Source: Azolla caroliniana
Taxonomy: Eukaryota > Polypodiophyta
Length of the DNA stretch: 64,000 bases
Assembly (NCBI GenBank): GCA_043228905.1
Contig: JBHGNT010000005.1
Span: 2,728,001 to 2,792,000 of the forward strand
Direction: 5' to 3'
Both the position numbers and the translations under genes were made by a program. A model generated the notes under the pieces. The model was not told the origin of the DNA, did not search any database, and saw only the letters and a list, made by a program, of their open reading frames with translations. Within the stretch, counting starts at the first letter, position 1. Every line of letters begins with the position of its first letter. Below, one piece after another: positions 1 through 11,908 of the stretch.

Positions 1-870
1 TTCTAACCTTGCTACTTTTTATATAATCGCCATCACACTATTCATTTTGAGATTTATGTTCATCCATAAACCTTGCATAATTTGCCATTAGCTCATACAC
101 GAAACTAAAAAAAAATTAAGTTGGACCATGTGTATGTGGGTGTATGTATGTATGTATGTATGTATGTATGTATATACATACACACACATGAGCATGCAAT
201 TCATTTTAGTTTTTTTATCTACAATTCATCTTCCACCTTCGAAAGTGAAATGCAAGTGATTCTTTCAACGAATATAAAAATGTTCACATAAGCAAGTGTG
301 ATGCTTTTTCTTGGAAGCCATGATTACGTGGTCTTGACTTCAATTGTGCAAAATATGTTCTTATCCATAATTGACTCTTAATCTTGCAATTGTAAAGTGG
401 AGCAATTAGGACTTCGCAACAAACACACAAACATTGGAAGTAACATTAAGAGCTAAAAACGACTTTGTGGGCCACAATTCTCCAATACATTCACCTTCCA
501 CCCACATTTATCACAACGACAATAACAACACACCAAACCATGAATTTCGTTTTCAACTAAGTTCTTTTACACATTGATGTCAACATCTAATTTAGCCTAC
601 TCTCACTTTCATTTATAGTGTTGTGGGGTTCCTAAAAATATAGTTTATTATTCATGAGAAAGTAGTCCAATGAGTCCTCTATTTGAACATGTTGTTTAAT
701 GTCTACTAGGTAATAGCTAGCACATTAGTATATTGTCTAGATTACTAAGTCAAAGTATAGCCATGTATATGGTATGGCTCATATGTTTGTGTAGGTTGGC
801 TAGGGTTCCATGCACAACCATGGAAATATATTGAATGTTAGGGTGTAAGTCAACGCCATATCTCTTCCAT
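1..870. other. AT-rich intergenic DNA with a GTAT/CA microsatellite
   Basis: No coding region is supported here; all reading frames are short. A (GTAT)n run lies at about 141-172 and passes into TATACATACACACACA. Nothing else is recognised. Confidence 0.6.
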
Positions 871-1157
871 GTAAGCAACAAATAAGGTATTATAGGGTCA
901 AGTTCTTCCTCCTTACACAATCCTTATAGATTACCAAGGTCGCTATTAGTGGTCAATGTCAAGAAAATAATTGTCTTTTTTATCTTTGCATGGTAATAGA
1001 CTAATCAAGGAGAGTAAGCAACAAGTAGGGCATTGTAGGGCCAAGTTCGTCCTCCTTACACAATCCTTATAGATTACCAAGATCTCTATTAGTGGTCAAT
1101 GTCAAGACAATAAGAGTCTCTTTTATCTTGGCATGGTAATAGACTAATTAAGGAGAG
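871..1157. repeat. Two-copy tandem duplication, about 143-bp unit
   Basis: The block that starts GTAAGCAACAAATAAGG at 871 is repeated from 1014 with the same order of words (TCCTCCTTACACAATCC, ATTAGTGGTCAATGTCAAG, GCATGGTAATAGACTAAT). The two units differ at a modest number of bases, so the duplication is not fresh. No coding content is seen. Confidence 0.85.
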
Positions 1158-1169
1158 TGTGCAAGAGGG

Positions 1170-1930
1170 AAAACAGTTAAAATTTTGAAACATTAAGAAA
1201 ATTGAACCTAACAACAAAACCTTTAAATCGAAACCATTCAAACCAACTTGTTTGAGGAATTTTGAAAGCTCAAACCAATGTTATAGTTTGAGAGATTTAC
1301 AAACCATTTAGTTGTTGCTTTTGCAATTTTGTTCTAGTGCAAACTAAACCATTCAAGAGTTTGCCGTGATTCAAGAATCTCAAATCAAATCATTTAAAAA
1401 GATTGAAACTTGATGAATACCAAACCAAGTCGTGAAACCCTTAAACCGAAACTGTTCAAATCAAATTCATTTGAAGGATTTCCAAGGTCAAACCAGACAA
1501 TGCAAGAGATTTATAAACCATTATGTTATAGTTTTGGCAAATTTGTTTTAGTGCAAACCAAATTTTGTGTTAACTTTTGCACAATTCTTTAACAAAGAGT
1601 TTTCCAACCAAAAGGCTTTTGCTTATAAACTAAGGCAAGAAGAAAATATCGGATCAAATGCAATAACTTATTACGTGAATAGGCTATAGCTCTTAATTTT
1701 CTAAAGCTAATTCAAATTTATAAATATATAAAAAATATCCTAACCCCAAACAATGAAGGTTCTAAACCAACAACTTAAAGCCGGTTAACCGGTAAATTGT
1801 TAAGCCAATAAAGGCTCAAACCTTGAGCCCCTAAGCCAAACCAACCCCTAAACAAATTACAAATATTATAAACCTAAACCGAATCGGTTAAACTAGTTCG
1901 TGCAATTCATTTTGGCTCAAACTGAACCAT
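1170..1930. repeat. Degenerate AACCGAACC-type repeat, probable old hAT-like MITE remains
   Basis: The stretch is dominated by variants of CAAACCAAACCG, AAACCGAAACC and AGCCGGTTAACCGG. The same word set fills the better-preserved hAT-type elements at 13427-13857 and 15715-16954. Clear terminal repeats and a target duplication could not be found here, so the assignment rests on composition and shared words only. Confidence 0.35.
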
Positions 1931-3835
1931 TGCATATTGTCAATTGAAAGTTCACCTTTTCGTATTTAGAGCTTGTATGTAAAATCCATGAACTATTCAT
2001 ACAAGTTTACAACATGTATGGTACTTACATTGCAATTTGCCATGCATGATACATTAGATTTGTTTTTTGGAATAATAATAAAAAACAAATTATTTCTTGG
2101 CCTTCCTAACTATTGTCAAATGAAATACCTTTTTTCCAAAAAAAAAGTGAAATACTTTTATTTTCCAAATAATTAGGAATAACGAAATTGAGTCCAAACC
2201 TTACACTTTAAAGTTGAATACAATATTTTTTTTTCTTCCTTTCATATCCAAAAAAATAAAGTAACATAATTTATCCATTTTTTTTGAAATACTACCAAAA
2301 ACCAAAAGAAGGACATAAGTCAAATGCGAAGTTTTTTAGTAACAAATGCTCTGTTTGGGCTCTCATTTTGTATGAGTAAGGGTTTCTAAAGTATTAAAAC
2401 ACGGTTCAATATTTTACTTGGGACTAAAAAATAACACAAATGCTATTAAGTTTCCATTATTCCCTAAATGCCCACAATCTGGGAAAGTGAGAAGAAGGGT
2501 ATGTTCCTATGAGTAGAGTATAACTATCAAACATATATAACCATGGAAACGAGGGATGACTTGACCATGTGGTCACTCAAATATGTATGTACCACAATAT
2601 GTAAGTAATGGAGAGAGAGAGAAATGATTAACCAAAGGTATTTCAGTAATATCCAAATGTAATTAAATAAAATAAAATCATTGCCAAGTGTAGGAGTTTT
2701 TCTTATCCCAATACAATTCTATTATGAATACACATTTGTGTTTGGCATGATGAGGTAATAATCCAATGTTTATAGCAATGAATATATTCCACTTTCATTT
2801 CTTTCTCAAAGTGGTACTAATGTTTCGTGTTCATAAAAACAAAATGCATCACTTGCTTTTTCATCAAATGCCGAACTTATTATCTATGATTAGAAATGCA
2901 TGTTTCAACATGGAATGTATCAAGATGTGAAGAATCCCACACTTAACAATGGTATGACTAAGAGGTATGGTTAATGGACTTACAATGCAAGGATATAAAT
3001 GTTCATGGGCATGCCATGGAAAAAAACTCTATTATGATTTAGAAAAAGCAAATGATTCATGGAAAGGAAAGCACACACATTTCATAGCTCATGATTTTTC
3101 ATCAAAAGCTCAACATCATGGAAAAAAGCCCATCTCTCTATTTAAGAAGATCACCAAATAAATACACATGGACAATGGCGGAGGATTGCTAGATAAAGTT
3201 ATAATCTTTTTCTTAAAACTATAGCCCACAAAAAAGAACAAGAAGAATTTTTACATGGAGCAGAGAGCTAAGTAGCTTTTTTACATGTTAAAGTGTGATA
3301 TGGTCTTGGCCATTGGAAAGTGATGCCTAGACACTCATTGATCATTTCAAAGGACTTGGTATGTACATTCCTCAATCCAATAGAACTCCTTAAGCCACCC
3401 ATAAAGGACCAGACTTTGTTGACGAATATATCAATGAAACAATAATAATTTTATACACATACCCTAAAAAGTCTTGAAGTTGTTTCTAAATAGTCAATTG
3501 CGACCTCTCCATAGCTTCATATGTGGAGATGCAAGCTTTCAACACAACGTGGGCAAGTATCAAACTTTGTTTTACCTCAAATTGCCAATTGAGTGGGTTC
3601 AAAGACAATTGGTACTCACCCTATCTCTATGTCTCCTTATTAGGATGAAGAGGTTCATGCCCATACCAAATTCCAATGCATATCACCAAGTTGTCTTGTT
3701 GCATCTTATCAACAAAACTTGTTCAATTGTTTGAATCACTTGATTGATAACGATTTTTCTTCAATTTGATTTTAAAGTTATTGTTAGAAAAGGGAAGAAT
3801 CAAGTGTTAGAAAACCACTTCTCATGTTGGCAAGT
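1931..3835. other. AT-rich intergenic DNA, no gene recognised
   Basis: The longest frame is under 90 codons (3474-3734) and matches no family I know. Poly-A and poly-T runs are frequent. Nothing else is supported. Confidence 0.55.
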
Positions 3836-3840
3836 GGTGG

Positions 3841-4127
3841 TGTTGGAATAAAAGGCCGACTCCTTCCACTTTGTAACCGTAGTGTGAACACGTCCTCTAG
3901 TTAGGGCTTGAGTATATAAGCTCAACCCTAACATTGTAATGAAATCTTCTTCTTGAGTCTTGTAGTAGACAGAGTGTTACAAAATAACAAAGAACTTCCA
4001 TTGAAGCTCGAACTGTGTGTGTGTGCTTCTATTTCATCACCTGTCATATTTTTTGTGTTGTTTGTTGAGCATAATACGACATTTCCTCATACACGCTTCT
4101 GCATATATGTTCACATACACCCCAACA
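3841..4127 (+). repeat. 5' LTR of the Ty1/copia element
   Basis: It begins TGTTGGAATAAAAGG and ends CATACACCCCAACA, matching the block at 10190-10474. A TATA-like box (TATATAA) lies at about 3913-3919. The end is followed two bases later by the primer binding site. Confidence 0.92.
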
Positions 4128-4129
4128 AG

Positions 4130-4141
4130 TGGTATCAGAGC
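4130..4141 (+). other. Primer binding site of the copia element
   Basis: TGGTATCAGAGC is the usual plant copia PBS, complementary to the 3' end of initiator methionine tRNA. It lies two bases inside the 5' LTR, the expected place. Confidence 0.9.
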
Positions 4142-4229
4142 GACATGCTGTTCAGCGACAACAAACAACAGAAAAATCTGAAAGAAAAGCCCAGGTCAGT
4201 AAAATCTCACTTTCAAAAGAGAACATAAC

Positions 4230-5720
4230 ATGGCTTCAACATCCGGTATAGGGGTTGAAATCAGAAAGTTCAATGAAATTTTTTTTTCCCTATGGAAGGA
4301 GATGATGCAGGATGTACTTATCATCCGACGTAAAATCGAGGCAATCGATGACAACAATACGATGCTCACTGGACGAAATAGCCAGGTCGACCATTCATAT
4401 GCATTTGGCCAAAAACGTCTATTTCAACATTGCAAAAGAGACGACAACGTTCTCACTATGGGAGAAATTACAGGCTATATACGAGAAAAAATCCTCCTCA
4501 TTAAAACTCATATTGTTTCGACAACTGTTCAATATGAAGATGAGAGAGTCGGACCTAGTGACCTCCCACATCAACACCTTCAGTTAGGTGCTGTCTAAAC
4601 TCTCCTCCCAAGGGATCAACGTCAAAGAAGAAGTTAAGGCTCTTGCCCTCCTTTCGAGCTTGCCGACGAGTTGGGCGGTATTTTGCTTGACATTTGCCAA
4701 TAGTTATCCAAATCTGAACTTAGATGAGAAATAGGACAAGTCCTCACTGAGGACATTCGGCGAAAATCGATGGGACTCGCTATTGACGAGTTAGCAGAAG
4801 CCAACCACTCGATTGAGTCGAAAGGCCGATCCAATTGATTGAGAGAACGAGCTGACAGAACCGACAGAAATACCAATCGACTGGGTAAGAGGGGAGACCA
4901 ACAACGGTCGAAATCGAGAAATAGCCGATTAGGAGATTTTTGCACTCATTGCAAAAAAGCCGATCATAACGTTGTCGCGTTGCTACGCGCGTGCGTGGAG
5001 AAGGGCGGGACCACGAGGGTCTTGGACTAAGGAGTAGAGGAGAAGGAATCGGACATGGAATGGAAACTTTGCTCAAGAAGGAGAAGAATGAACAAGAGAT
5101 TAACTCGAACAAGAGGAAGATGGAGACAAGAAGATCAACAAGATATGTTAAAACGAAATGAACGATTACAAAATGGTGGCCGTGTAGGCCGCACCAAACG
5201 ACTACTCGAAACCCTAACCGACGAAGATGAAGATAAAGATCAAGAAACCCTAACCCTAACCCTAACGCTCGACCTATGTGGTATACCTCGCACACTCAAA
5301 ATAGGCAACCCCCTCAATGGTGCATTCCCTCTCCTCTTATAGCACAAGGAGGGAAGACCGTTTACAAAAGTGAGACTAAAATATCCCCTTTCATTTAAAG
5401 GGGATATTTGCCTTGATTTGGGGAGGGTGAGATTGATGGCCCCCTTAACTCCCACCTCCTCACAAACAACTAGGTACCTATGTACCGCATAGTACCTCTC
5501 TCTCTCTCTCTCGCGTGGTTGTGCGTACAAGACCACATCACCTTTATACCTTTATTACTATTACAAATACATTATGTACGTGTGCAATGTTGCACATCGC
5601 TCTTTGGCTCTCGTTGCTCGGGTTTCCGCTTGTGGACGAAAATCTTCACGACAACGTTTTCAACTGTTGGTCGATCAAGAGAAGAGAGAGCGGTCGGCGA
5701 TCCGGGCGGAACCCAGGAAG
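4230..5720 (+). pseudogene. Copia gag remains, interrupted by a solo LTR
   Basis: The start codon at 4230 opens a copia-type gag (MASTSGIGVE, then FSLWKEMMQDVLIIRR). The reading passes by frameshift into the frame open over 4312-4587 (WEKLQAIYEKKSS, RQLFNMKMRESD), and again into other frames further on. Near the C-terminus a basic stretch (RSKSRNSRLGDF) leads into a zinc knuckle. Its first Cys-x2-Cys and His lie before 4973; the last Cys lies after the solo LTR, just past 5653. Across the insertion the spacing is exactly CX2CX4HX4C. Gag would form the nucleocapsid-like particle; this copy cannot be expressed. Confidence 0.8.
4973..5653 (-). mobile_element. Solo LTR of a Ty3-type family, inserted in the copia gag
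   Basis: On the minus strand it begins TGTCGTGAAGATTTTCG and ends CGCGTAGCAACGCGACA. This matches the termini of the LTR at 31331-32135 (TGTCGTGAAGAATTTCG and CGCGTAATAACGCGACA). The conserved 3' block AAGACC(C/T)(C/T)CGTGG is present. The copia sequence is duplicated around it: AACGT(T) at 4968-4973 and 5653-5658, so the exact end base is ambiguous. Only the LTR is present, as expected after recombination between two LTRs. It contains three tandem CCCTAA units at about 5243-5266, a local feature of this copy. Confidence 0.85.
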
Positions 5721-5834
5721 ATCCGACTCGAACCGCTCTCCAATAGGTAACCAAATCAATGTTGCACTCATGATTAGGAGAAATCCTCTCTCTAGAGGAC
5801 TCGATGATTAGAGAAGTCCTCTACAGTGCACTAG

Positions 5835-6112
5835 ATACACACACACACACACACACGTGGTTACTGGACTCCGGTGCCACATTTCACGTGATCCCAAACA
5901 TCGAATGGTTTTCGAATTATTCAGCCAACAACATTAGCACAATCCGACTAGGCAATGGGGAGGAGTGCAGAATTGCAAGAATTAGCGAAGTACCAATCCG
6001 ATTAGTTCAGCATGTACCAGCACTAAAAAGAAGTCTGGTCTCCATTGGCATGTTAATTGAAGACGGGTACAGAATGACTCTGAGTGGGTCAACATGGATG
6101 ATCAGCTGAGGA
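5835..6112 (+). pseudogene. Copia aspartic protease domain
   Basis: The frame reads WLLDSGATFHV, in which DSGA (Asp codon at 5867) is the catalytic motif of retropepsins, followed by LGNGEECRI and LVSIGMLIEDGY, both typical of the copia pre-integrase protease region. A (CA)n run at about 5836-5856 precedes the motif and is in frame with it. The domain itself is open but isolated from gag and integrase by stops. Confidence 0.82.
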
Positions 6113-6216
6113 AATCTAAAGATCAGAAATGGATACAAGTACAATAACTTGTATCCAATAATGGTGATCAATCCAGAAGGGGCTGTGAACGTAGCCGAAT
6201 CGGCCGACCTGAACCT

Positions 6217-6762
6217 ATGGCATGGCTGACTCGGCCATATGTCACAAGTTGGACTTGACCGATGTCGTGAGGATTTTCGACTATGGTGAGAAAACCCGAG
6301 CAGGACAGACAAAATGGGATGTGCAACATTGCACATGCACTTAGGAAATTTGTAAAATAAGAATAAGAAAACAAACGTAAAAAGAAAGGTAAAATGTAAG
6401 GTGCTAAATGTGCACCACAAAGTTTGTGAAGTATAAATGTAGACTAAAGGGGCATGCATGGAAGTACGAGTGTAATAAGTAGAGGGCATGTTTGTGTGTG
6501 AAAATGAGGGGAGAGGGAGTTAAGGCCCCATCAATCTCTCCTCCTAAGATCAAGGCAAATATTCACCCTTTGAAAGGAGTGCAAGATTTGGCCTCTCATT
6601 TTGTAATAAGCCTCGCCCCTTTCTACTATTAAAAGGGGTAAGGGGTCACCATTGAGAGGGTCGCCATATTGTTGTTACCTATTTCGTTTCTACTTCATCT
6701 TTACCTATTTCGTTTTAGGGTTTTCGTTTGGTCATTGTGGTAGTAGTTAGGAAGGTTTAGGG

Positions 6763-6812
<50 letters not shown>

Positions 6813-8000
6813 CTTAGTCATTATTGTTTCTTCTAGTTGTACTTGGGTTCGGCCTAATCGGTCGTGGTTGTAATCATTTTGTGGCTTTTCTCCTACCCTT
6901 TTGAGCTCGAAGGCCGTAAGGGTTAAGCTCCCATTTTCTTGCTACTCCCTAGGCCAAGACCCCCGTGGTCGTGCCCAAGCCGACATGTACTCGCGGATTT
7001 CCGCGACACTGGCTAATGGCGGTCGACTACATTCCTAAACTCCTGGCGAAGACGGACTTTTGCGAGCATTGTCGTTATGGGAAACAGACTCGAGGTCCAC
7101 ATTCTTTCCATTATGAGATGGTATGACATCCCCTAGAGCTCGAGCATACAAATATATGTGGGCCTATGCCTGAGCGATCACTAGGCGTCTCCCGGTACTT
7201 CATCACATTTGTAGATGATTGAACACAGAAGGTTTGGGCCTACTCGATTAGGTCAAATGACAAAGTGCTCAAGCTCTTTAGTCAGTGGACAGTTGAAGTG
7301 GAGAACCGATCATGATACAGAGTAAAGATGCTCCAATTCAACAACGGAGGTGAGTACACCTACCAAGCCTTCAAATAGTACCTGTTTGACAAAGGGATTA
7401 GACACTAGAAGACCGTTCCATACACACCCATGCAGAATGGAGTGGTAGAATGGATCAATCAAACAATCCAAGAAAGGGTGAAGACAATGCTACAACAAGC
7501 TGGACTAAATTTGGAGTTCTGGGCCGAAGCACCGTAGACGACTGTTTACTTGATAAATCTATAGCCATCGAAAGCAATCATGCTCGAAGTGCCACGGGCA
7601 CTATGGTTAGGCAAACAACCGACCTATGACAGACTTCACATATTCGGATGCGAAGCCTACACATTCATCCCAAGGGAGAAAAGAACCAAGTTGGCACCCC
7701 ATGCACTAAATGCATATTCCTCGGTTATGGAACCGATGGGGAATTCGGCTATCGACTATGGGACCTAGAGAACCAGAAATTGATCCAGAGTAGTGACGTA
7801 GTCTTCAATGAAGACTCTATTATCTCTGAGAGGAACGAACAAAAAATAGTTGGTAAATGGTATCCTTCAAAGTTGACGAAGATGTCGTAGAAGGACCGAG
7901 CCACCGGGCCGAATCAGAGATTCCACAAACAGTCGAAATCGACCAAGCCGACAACACACTTGCCGACTTTGAATCGGCAAGAGGTCCATTAGTCGAAATG
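6217..8000 (+). pseudogene. Copia integrase remains, split by a solo LTR
   Basis: The HHCC zinc finger begins with LWHG and LGHMSQVGL (His codons at 6221 and 6236, with a stop between them). It resumes after the solo LTR with FCEHCRYGKQ (Cys codons at 7061 and 7070). The catalytic core follows: FITFVDD near 7200, NNGGEY near 7340, where the usual DNGGE has lost its Asp, and QNGVVEWINQT near 7440, carrying the Glu. Several stops interrupt the core. The frame at 7580-7768 (LHIFGCEAYTFIP) is the integrase C-terminal part. Confidence 0.82.
6263..7008 (+). mobile_element. Second solo LTR of the Ty3-type family, inserted in the copia integrase
   Basis: It begins TGTCGTGAGGATTTTCGAC and ends ATTTCCGCGACA, with GACCCCCGTGGTCGTGCCC before the end, as in the other copies. 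It shares with 4973-5653, in opposite orientation, the words GTGCAACATTGCACA, GGAGTTAAGG and CCATCAATCT. A (CT)n run lies at about 6770-6807. It sits between the His pair and the Cys pair of the integrase zinc finger. The flanks (ACCGA and CTGGC) show no target duplication, so the ends or flanks have changed. Confidence 0.78.
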
Positions 8001-8324
8001 GATTCAACTAAGAGATTGACAAGATCAACATTGGCCAACCAAGGCAAAGCCGAATCAGCTAGAGTTGAGAAAGGCAAAGCCACGAAGTGTCAAGCCAAAA
8101 AAGATAGAGTCGATTCGACTGACATACCCAAAAAGGCAAAAGGAAAAACCGACCCAAGTCGGTTAAGTCTCCTACCCCTAAGTCAATCAATCCCCCAAAA
8201 GGGGAGGATGATGTGACATTGTCAAACTCGAATTACAGGGGTGAGTCATCCAAGAGGACTCCTGGCATAAGTGGTTCAACAAATGCCGATTGACTGATAG
8301 AGCCGATCGAAGGATCCGAACTGA

Positions 8325-9160
8325 TCAATTTGGCACCTAGGAGATCTGCACGCATTCGAAGGCTGACAAAGTTCTACCAATTGGGCCTTGACTACGTCAA
8401 CTACATTGATGTAGGCGAATCGGGCACATACGAAGAAGCTATAGCCGCACCGGACGCAGATACATGGCTGCAAGCCATGAGATCTAAAATGGGCTTGATC
8501 CATCAGAACAAAACATGGGAGTTGGTCGAACTACTAATAGGAAGGAAGCTGTTGCCCTGCAAATGGGTATTCACATACAAATATGTATCCGATTTGGAGA
8601 ATCCCAAATACAAAGCTCGGCTTGTCGCGAAAGGGTTCAAACAAAAACATGGGGTCGACTACGATGAGATATTCTCGCAAGTAGTCAAGATGACCACCCT
8701 TCGGCTCCTACTTGGGGTCGTGGTGACAGAAGACCTAGAGCTTGAGCATCTAGACGTTAATGCGACTTTCTGACATGGAAACTTGGAAGAAGACATCTAT
8801 ATGTCTTAACCAATAGACTTCACGACGACGGGGGAGGAAGGTCACCTCGTATGTCGATTAAAGAAAAGCCTTTACGAGCTAAAACAATCGTTGAGGATGT
8901 GGTACCAGAAGTTTGACTCCCACATCAGGCAGCTTGGCTATCACCGGTCCGACTTGGCAACTGGTTGACGAGTCCCTGATCTATTTGATCCTATACGTCA
9001 ACGACATGCTGATTACAGGGAGCAATCAAGCTGAAACCGGAAAGCTAAAGTGGATCCTTCACAACAAGTTTGCGATGAAGGAACTCAGGCAAGCTTGACA
9101 CATACTGGGAATGATGATAGAGCAAAATCGGACAACAAAAATCTCTGACTCTCCCAATCC
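8325..9160 (+). pseudogene. Copia reverse transcriptase
   Basis: The frame at 8330-8773 holds the N-terminal part of copia RT: WLQAMRSKM, TWELV, CKWVFTYKY, KARLVAKGF, YDEIFSQVV and LEHLDVNATF, the last carrying the first catalytic Asp. It stops right after that motif. Further on LKKSLYELKQS and LYVNDMLITGS are legible; the latter is the YVDD box with the first Asp changed to Asn. The product would be inactive. Confidence 0.88.
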
Positions 9161-9384
9161 GACTATATTCGTAAGGTGCTAAAGCGCTTCAACATGGAAA
9201 ATGCGAAGCCAACATCAACTCTGCTACCGACGTCGATTTGACTATTGGACAAAGAATCTCCTTCAACGGATGAGGAGAGAGACCTCAATAGGAAGATACC
9301 CTACGCATCGGCCGTAGGAAGCATCATGTATGCGATGGTGGCGATCTGACTTGACCTTGCCTATGCCGTAGGGGTCGTCAACTG

Positions 9385-10010
9385 ATACATGTTGAACCCA
9401 GGACAAAAGCATTGGGAGGCCGTCAAGCACATCTTCAGGTACCTAAGAGGGACCAAGGATGCATACCTGACTTTCAGATTGGCAAACCAATCCGAAGTTG
9501 AAATCTATTCCGACTACGACTATGCCGGAAATACGGACAATAGGAAGTCAACATCAAGCTATATCTTCACCTATGGTGGTGGCGCCATATCATGGAGGTC
9601 AAAGGTGCAAGAGTGCACGACCTTGTCTACCACAGAGGTACATAGCAACATTAGAAGCAACGAAGGAAGCCATCTAGTTGCACTGATTGACAACCAACTT
9701 CTTGACTACAAAAGAAATTGACCATTTAGCGCCGACCATCTATCACGACTCACAGAGCGCAATACACCTCATTCAGAATCCAGACTATCATGCGAAGACG
9801 AAACACATTGAGGTACGGTTTCATCACATCCGGGAGCTCGTAAAAGAGAAGAAGCTCGAAGTTCGGAAGATCAGCACCGAGGTGAACATCATCAATTGCG
9901 TTACGAAGCCACTCCCACAAAAATGCTTTGGAGTACTACGGACAAGGATGGGACTACGACAAGCGACCGAGCCGAAGAGCACCGAGCAAGGAACAAAAGG
10001 TAAGTGAAAG
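9385..10010 (+). pseudogene. Copia RNase H domain
   Basis: The frame at 9389-9721 reads KHIFRYLRGTKD, YSDYDYAGNTDNRKSTS and SWRSKVQECTTLSTTE, the standard copia RNase H region. The expected SDADWAG appears as SDYDYAG. The following frame (9687-10007) has IYHDSQSAIHL, KHIEVRFHHIRELV and the C-terminal KPLPQKCF motif. A frameshift joins the two frames near 9690. Confidence 0.87.
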
Positions 10011-10175
10011 ACCGAACGACTCGAGCAAGCCGGCCCTGATGATTAGCCGAATCAGGCTAGATACCGACTCTGCCTTTGCCGACTGACTTGTAACTATAAC
10101 TTTAGATTAAATTGTAATCTAGGTTTACGGGGGAGATAACCCCAAGCTACCATTCTATGTAGAAAGAGTAGTCCT

Positions 10176-10189
10176 TTTACGGGGGAATT
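10176..10189 (+). other. Candidate polypurine tract of the copia element
   Basis: ACGGGGGAA lies directly before the 3' LTR. A second similar tract, ACGGGGGAG, lies near 10128. Position and purine content support the assignment. Confidence 0.6.
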
Positions 10190-10474
10190 TTTTGGCATAA
10201 AAGACCGACTCCTTCCACTTTGTAACCGTAGTGTGAACATGTCCTCTAGTTAGCCTGGCTTGAGTATATAAGCTCAACCCTAACATTGTAACTAAATCTT
10301 CTTCTTGAGTCTTGTAGAGAGAGAGTTATAGAATAACAGAGAACTTCCATTGAAGCTTGAACCGTGTCCACGCTTCTGTTTCTTCATCTCTCATATTTTC
10401 TGTTTTGTTTGCTGAGCATAATACGACAGGTTCTCATACACGCTTCCGCATATCTGTTCGCATATACCCCAACA
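10190..10474 (+). repeat. 3' LTR of the Ty1/copia element
   Basis: It aligns along its length with 3841-4127, with a TATATAA box near 10265 and the end ATACCCCAACA. The first bases read TT rather than TG, a point change at the terminus. Confidence 0.9.
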
Positions 10475-10479
10475 GGTGG

Positions 10480-11908
10480 GACACCTATCACAATAGACAA
10501 AAAGGCACATTACAATGCACAATTCACAGTATATATATACCATGCTTGAATGGGCATATTATATTGTGAAAGTTCTTCTTGAGGGTCTCTTTTCCATGGA
10601 ATAGTTGAGCAAGCCCGATGGATGCTTGTTGTTAAAGAAATGTGAAACTTTTGCCATGATTTGCAGCAACTTTATAGATGACTGAAAAAATATATCTAAT
10701 TATGATGATGTGTGCAAACGGATATAATACAAACTCAAGAATTGAATAAGCTCATTGTTGTAGTCATCGTGAACATTTTATTTCAATAGTCATTGTTCAC
10801 AAAGTACTACATGCTAGATTGTGATGGTTGACATTGTTCGAGGACACATGAATACATAGAAAGCCACAAAAACCCACTCAAGGCCAGCCATAATCCTCTA
10901 GATACCTAATCCTAACTCGGAAACCATTTGAAAAATGAGTATATCCAACCCACACCAAATGCAAAACGATATGATCATTTGCTAGATCAAATAACTGATT
11001 GAGTAGGCATGTGTAACTAAAAAAAACCCTAAAAAGTGCTAATGTTTTATCATTTAAATTGTTGATTGATCTAAATGGAAAAATTCTATTGTGTGCCTCC
11101 CCCTTTACTTTTCTTTCATTGTCTATGGCTCTGCGGGATGAATCACATATTGTGAATGAGAAGACAATAAACATAGATCATAACAATGACACTTTCAAGA
11201 TTGGTCGACTACCAAAAAACATGCATGTTGAGCCTTCAAGATGGGAAAGGCACCATTTCAATGAAGCAAGTGAAAAAGGACAGGGTAGAGAAGAATAAGG
11301 ATGATCAACATGGCTGTGAAGGAGGCAAGAAAGTTTTCTTTAAAGAGAGTGCATAACAAAGATGTGGCACAGGACTCGAACATTAGTAGTGAATTGAGTG
11401 ATGATCAAATCAAGTTCAAATAATTTGGGTTGTTGATCAATGACCATTAGCCATCATTGAGCTGACATACACATAAGTGATTGCTAGTGGAGAGTTGAGT
11501 GATGATTTTGCAGACATAGCTCACCTAAAGCTTGTGTAAAGAACCCTTACATCTCAACCACAACCACATATATTTGTATCAATACATAATAATAGTGCAA
11601 AATGGCTACACATTAGAACTTATGAATTTCGGTCACTCATCAGATTTCTTAAACAAAATAATGACTCGTTTGCTTGGGAGGTTCATAGAACTTGAAATTT
11701 GGACACAAATAATCGCAATAACAGTTAATGCCTACTTATGCTCGTTGGTTCTTCATTTGAGGTTTACATTTTAATGAGAGAAAAGTAGATGCATTATTAT
11801 TGCACCGAACTTACAATGGTATATTTCGGCACCTCAAAGGGTTTTGGGCCTTGGCCTCTTATATACACATATGTGGTGCAAGACCACTTGAACACACAAC
11901 CACCTCAC
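10480..11908. other. AT-rich intergenic DNA
   Basis: No frame above 100 codons and no family motif was seen. It is treated as unannotated flank of the copia insertion. Confidence 0.5.

Larger units (their letters stand above)
3836..10479 (+). mobile_element. Ty1/copia LTR retrotransposon, full length but defunct
   Basis: The element runs from the 5' LTR at 3841 to the end of the 3' LTR at 10474 and is flanked by the 5-bp direct repeat GGTGG (3836-3840 and 10475-10479). In order it holds an LTR, a PBS, gag, protease, integrase, reverse transcriptase and RNase H. Integrase before RT is the copia gene order. Every domain carries stops or frameshifts. Two foreign solo LTRs interrupt it (4973-5653 and 6263-7008). 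By eye the two LTRs differ by roughly a tenth of positions plus small indels, so the insertion is old, and older than the Ty3 element at 20871-27883. Confidence 0.93.

Noticed and set aside
4128-4142. tRNA gene fragment
   Set aside because: TGGTATCAGAGC directly after the LTR is the primer binding site and not a tRNA gene; no cloverleaf surrounds it.
5240-5270. CCCTAA repeats resembling telomere sequence
   Set aside because: There are only three units and they lie inside a solo LTR, whose sister copies have a single AGGGTTT at the same place. It is a local feature of that LTR and not a telomere trace.
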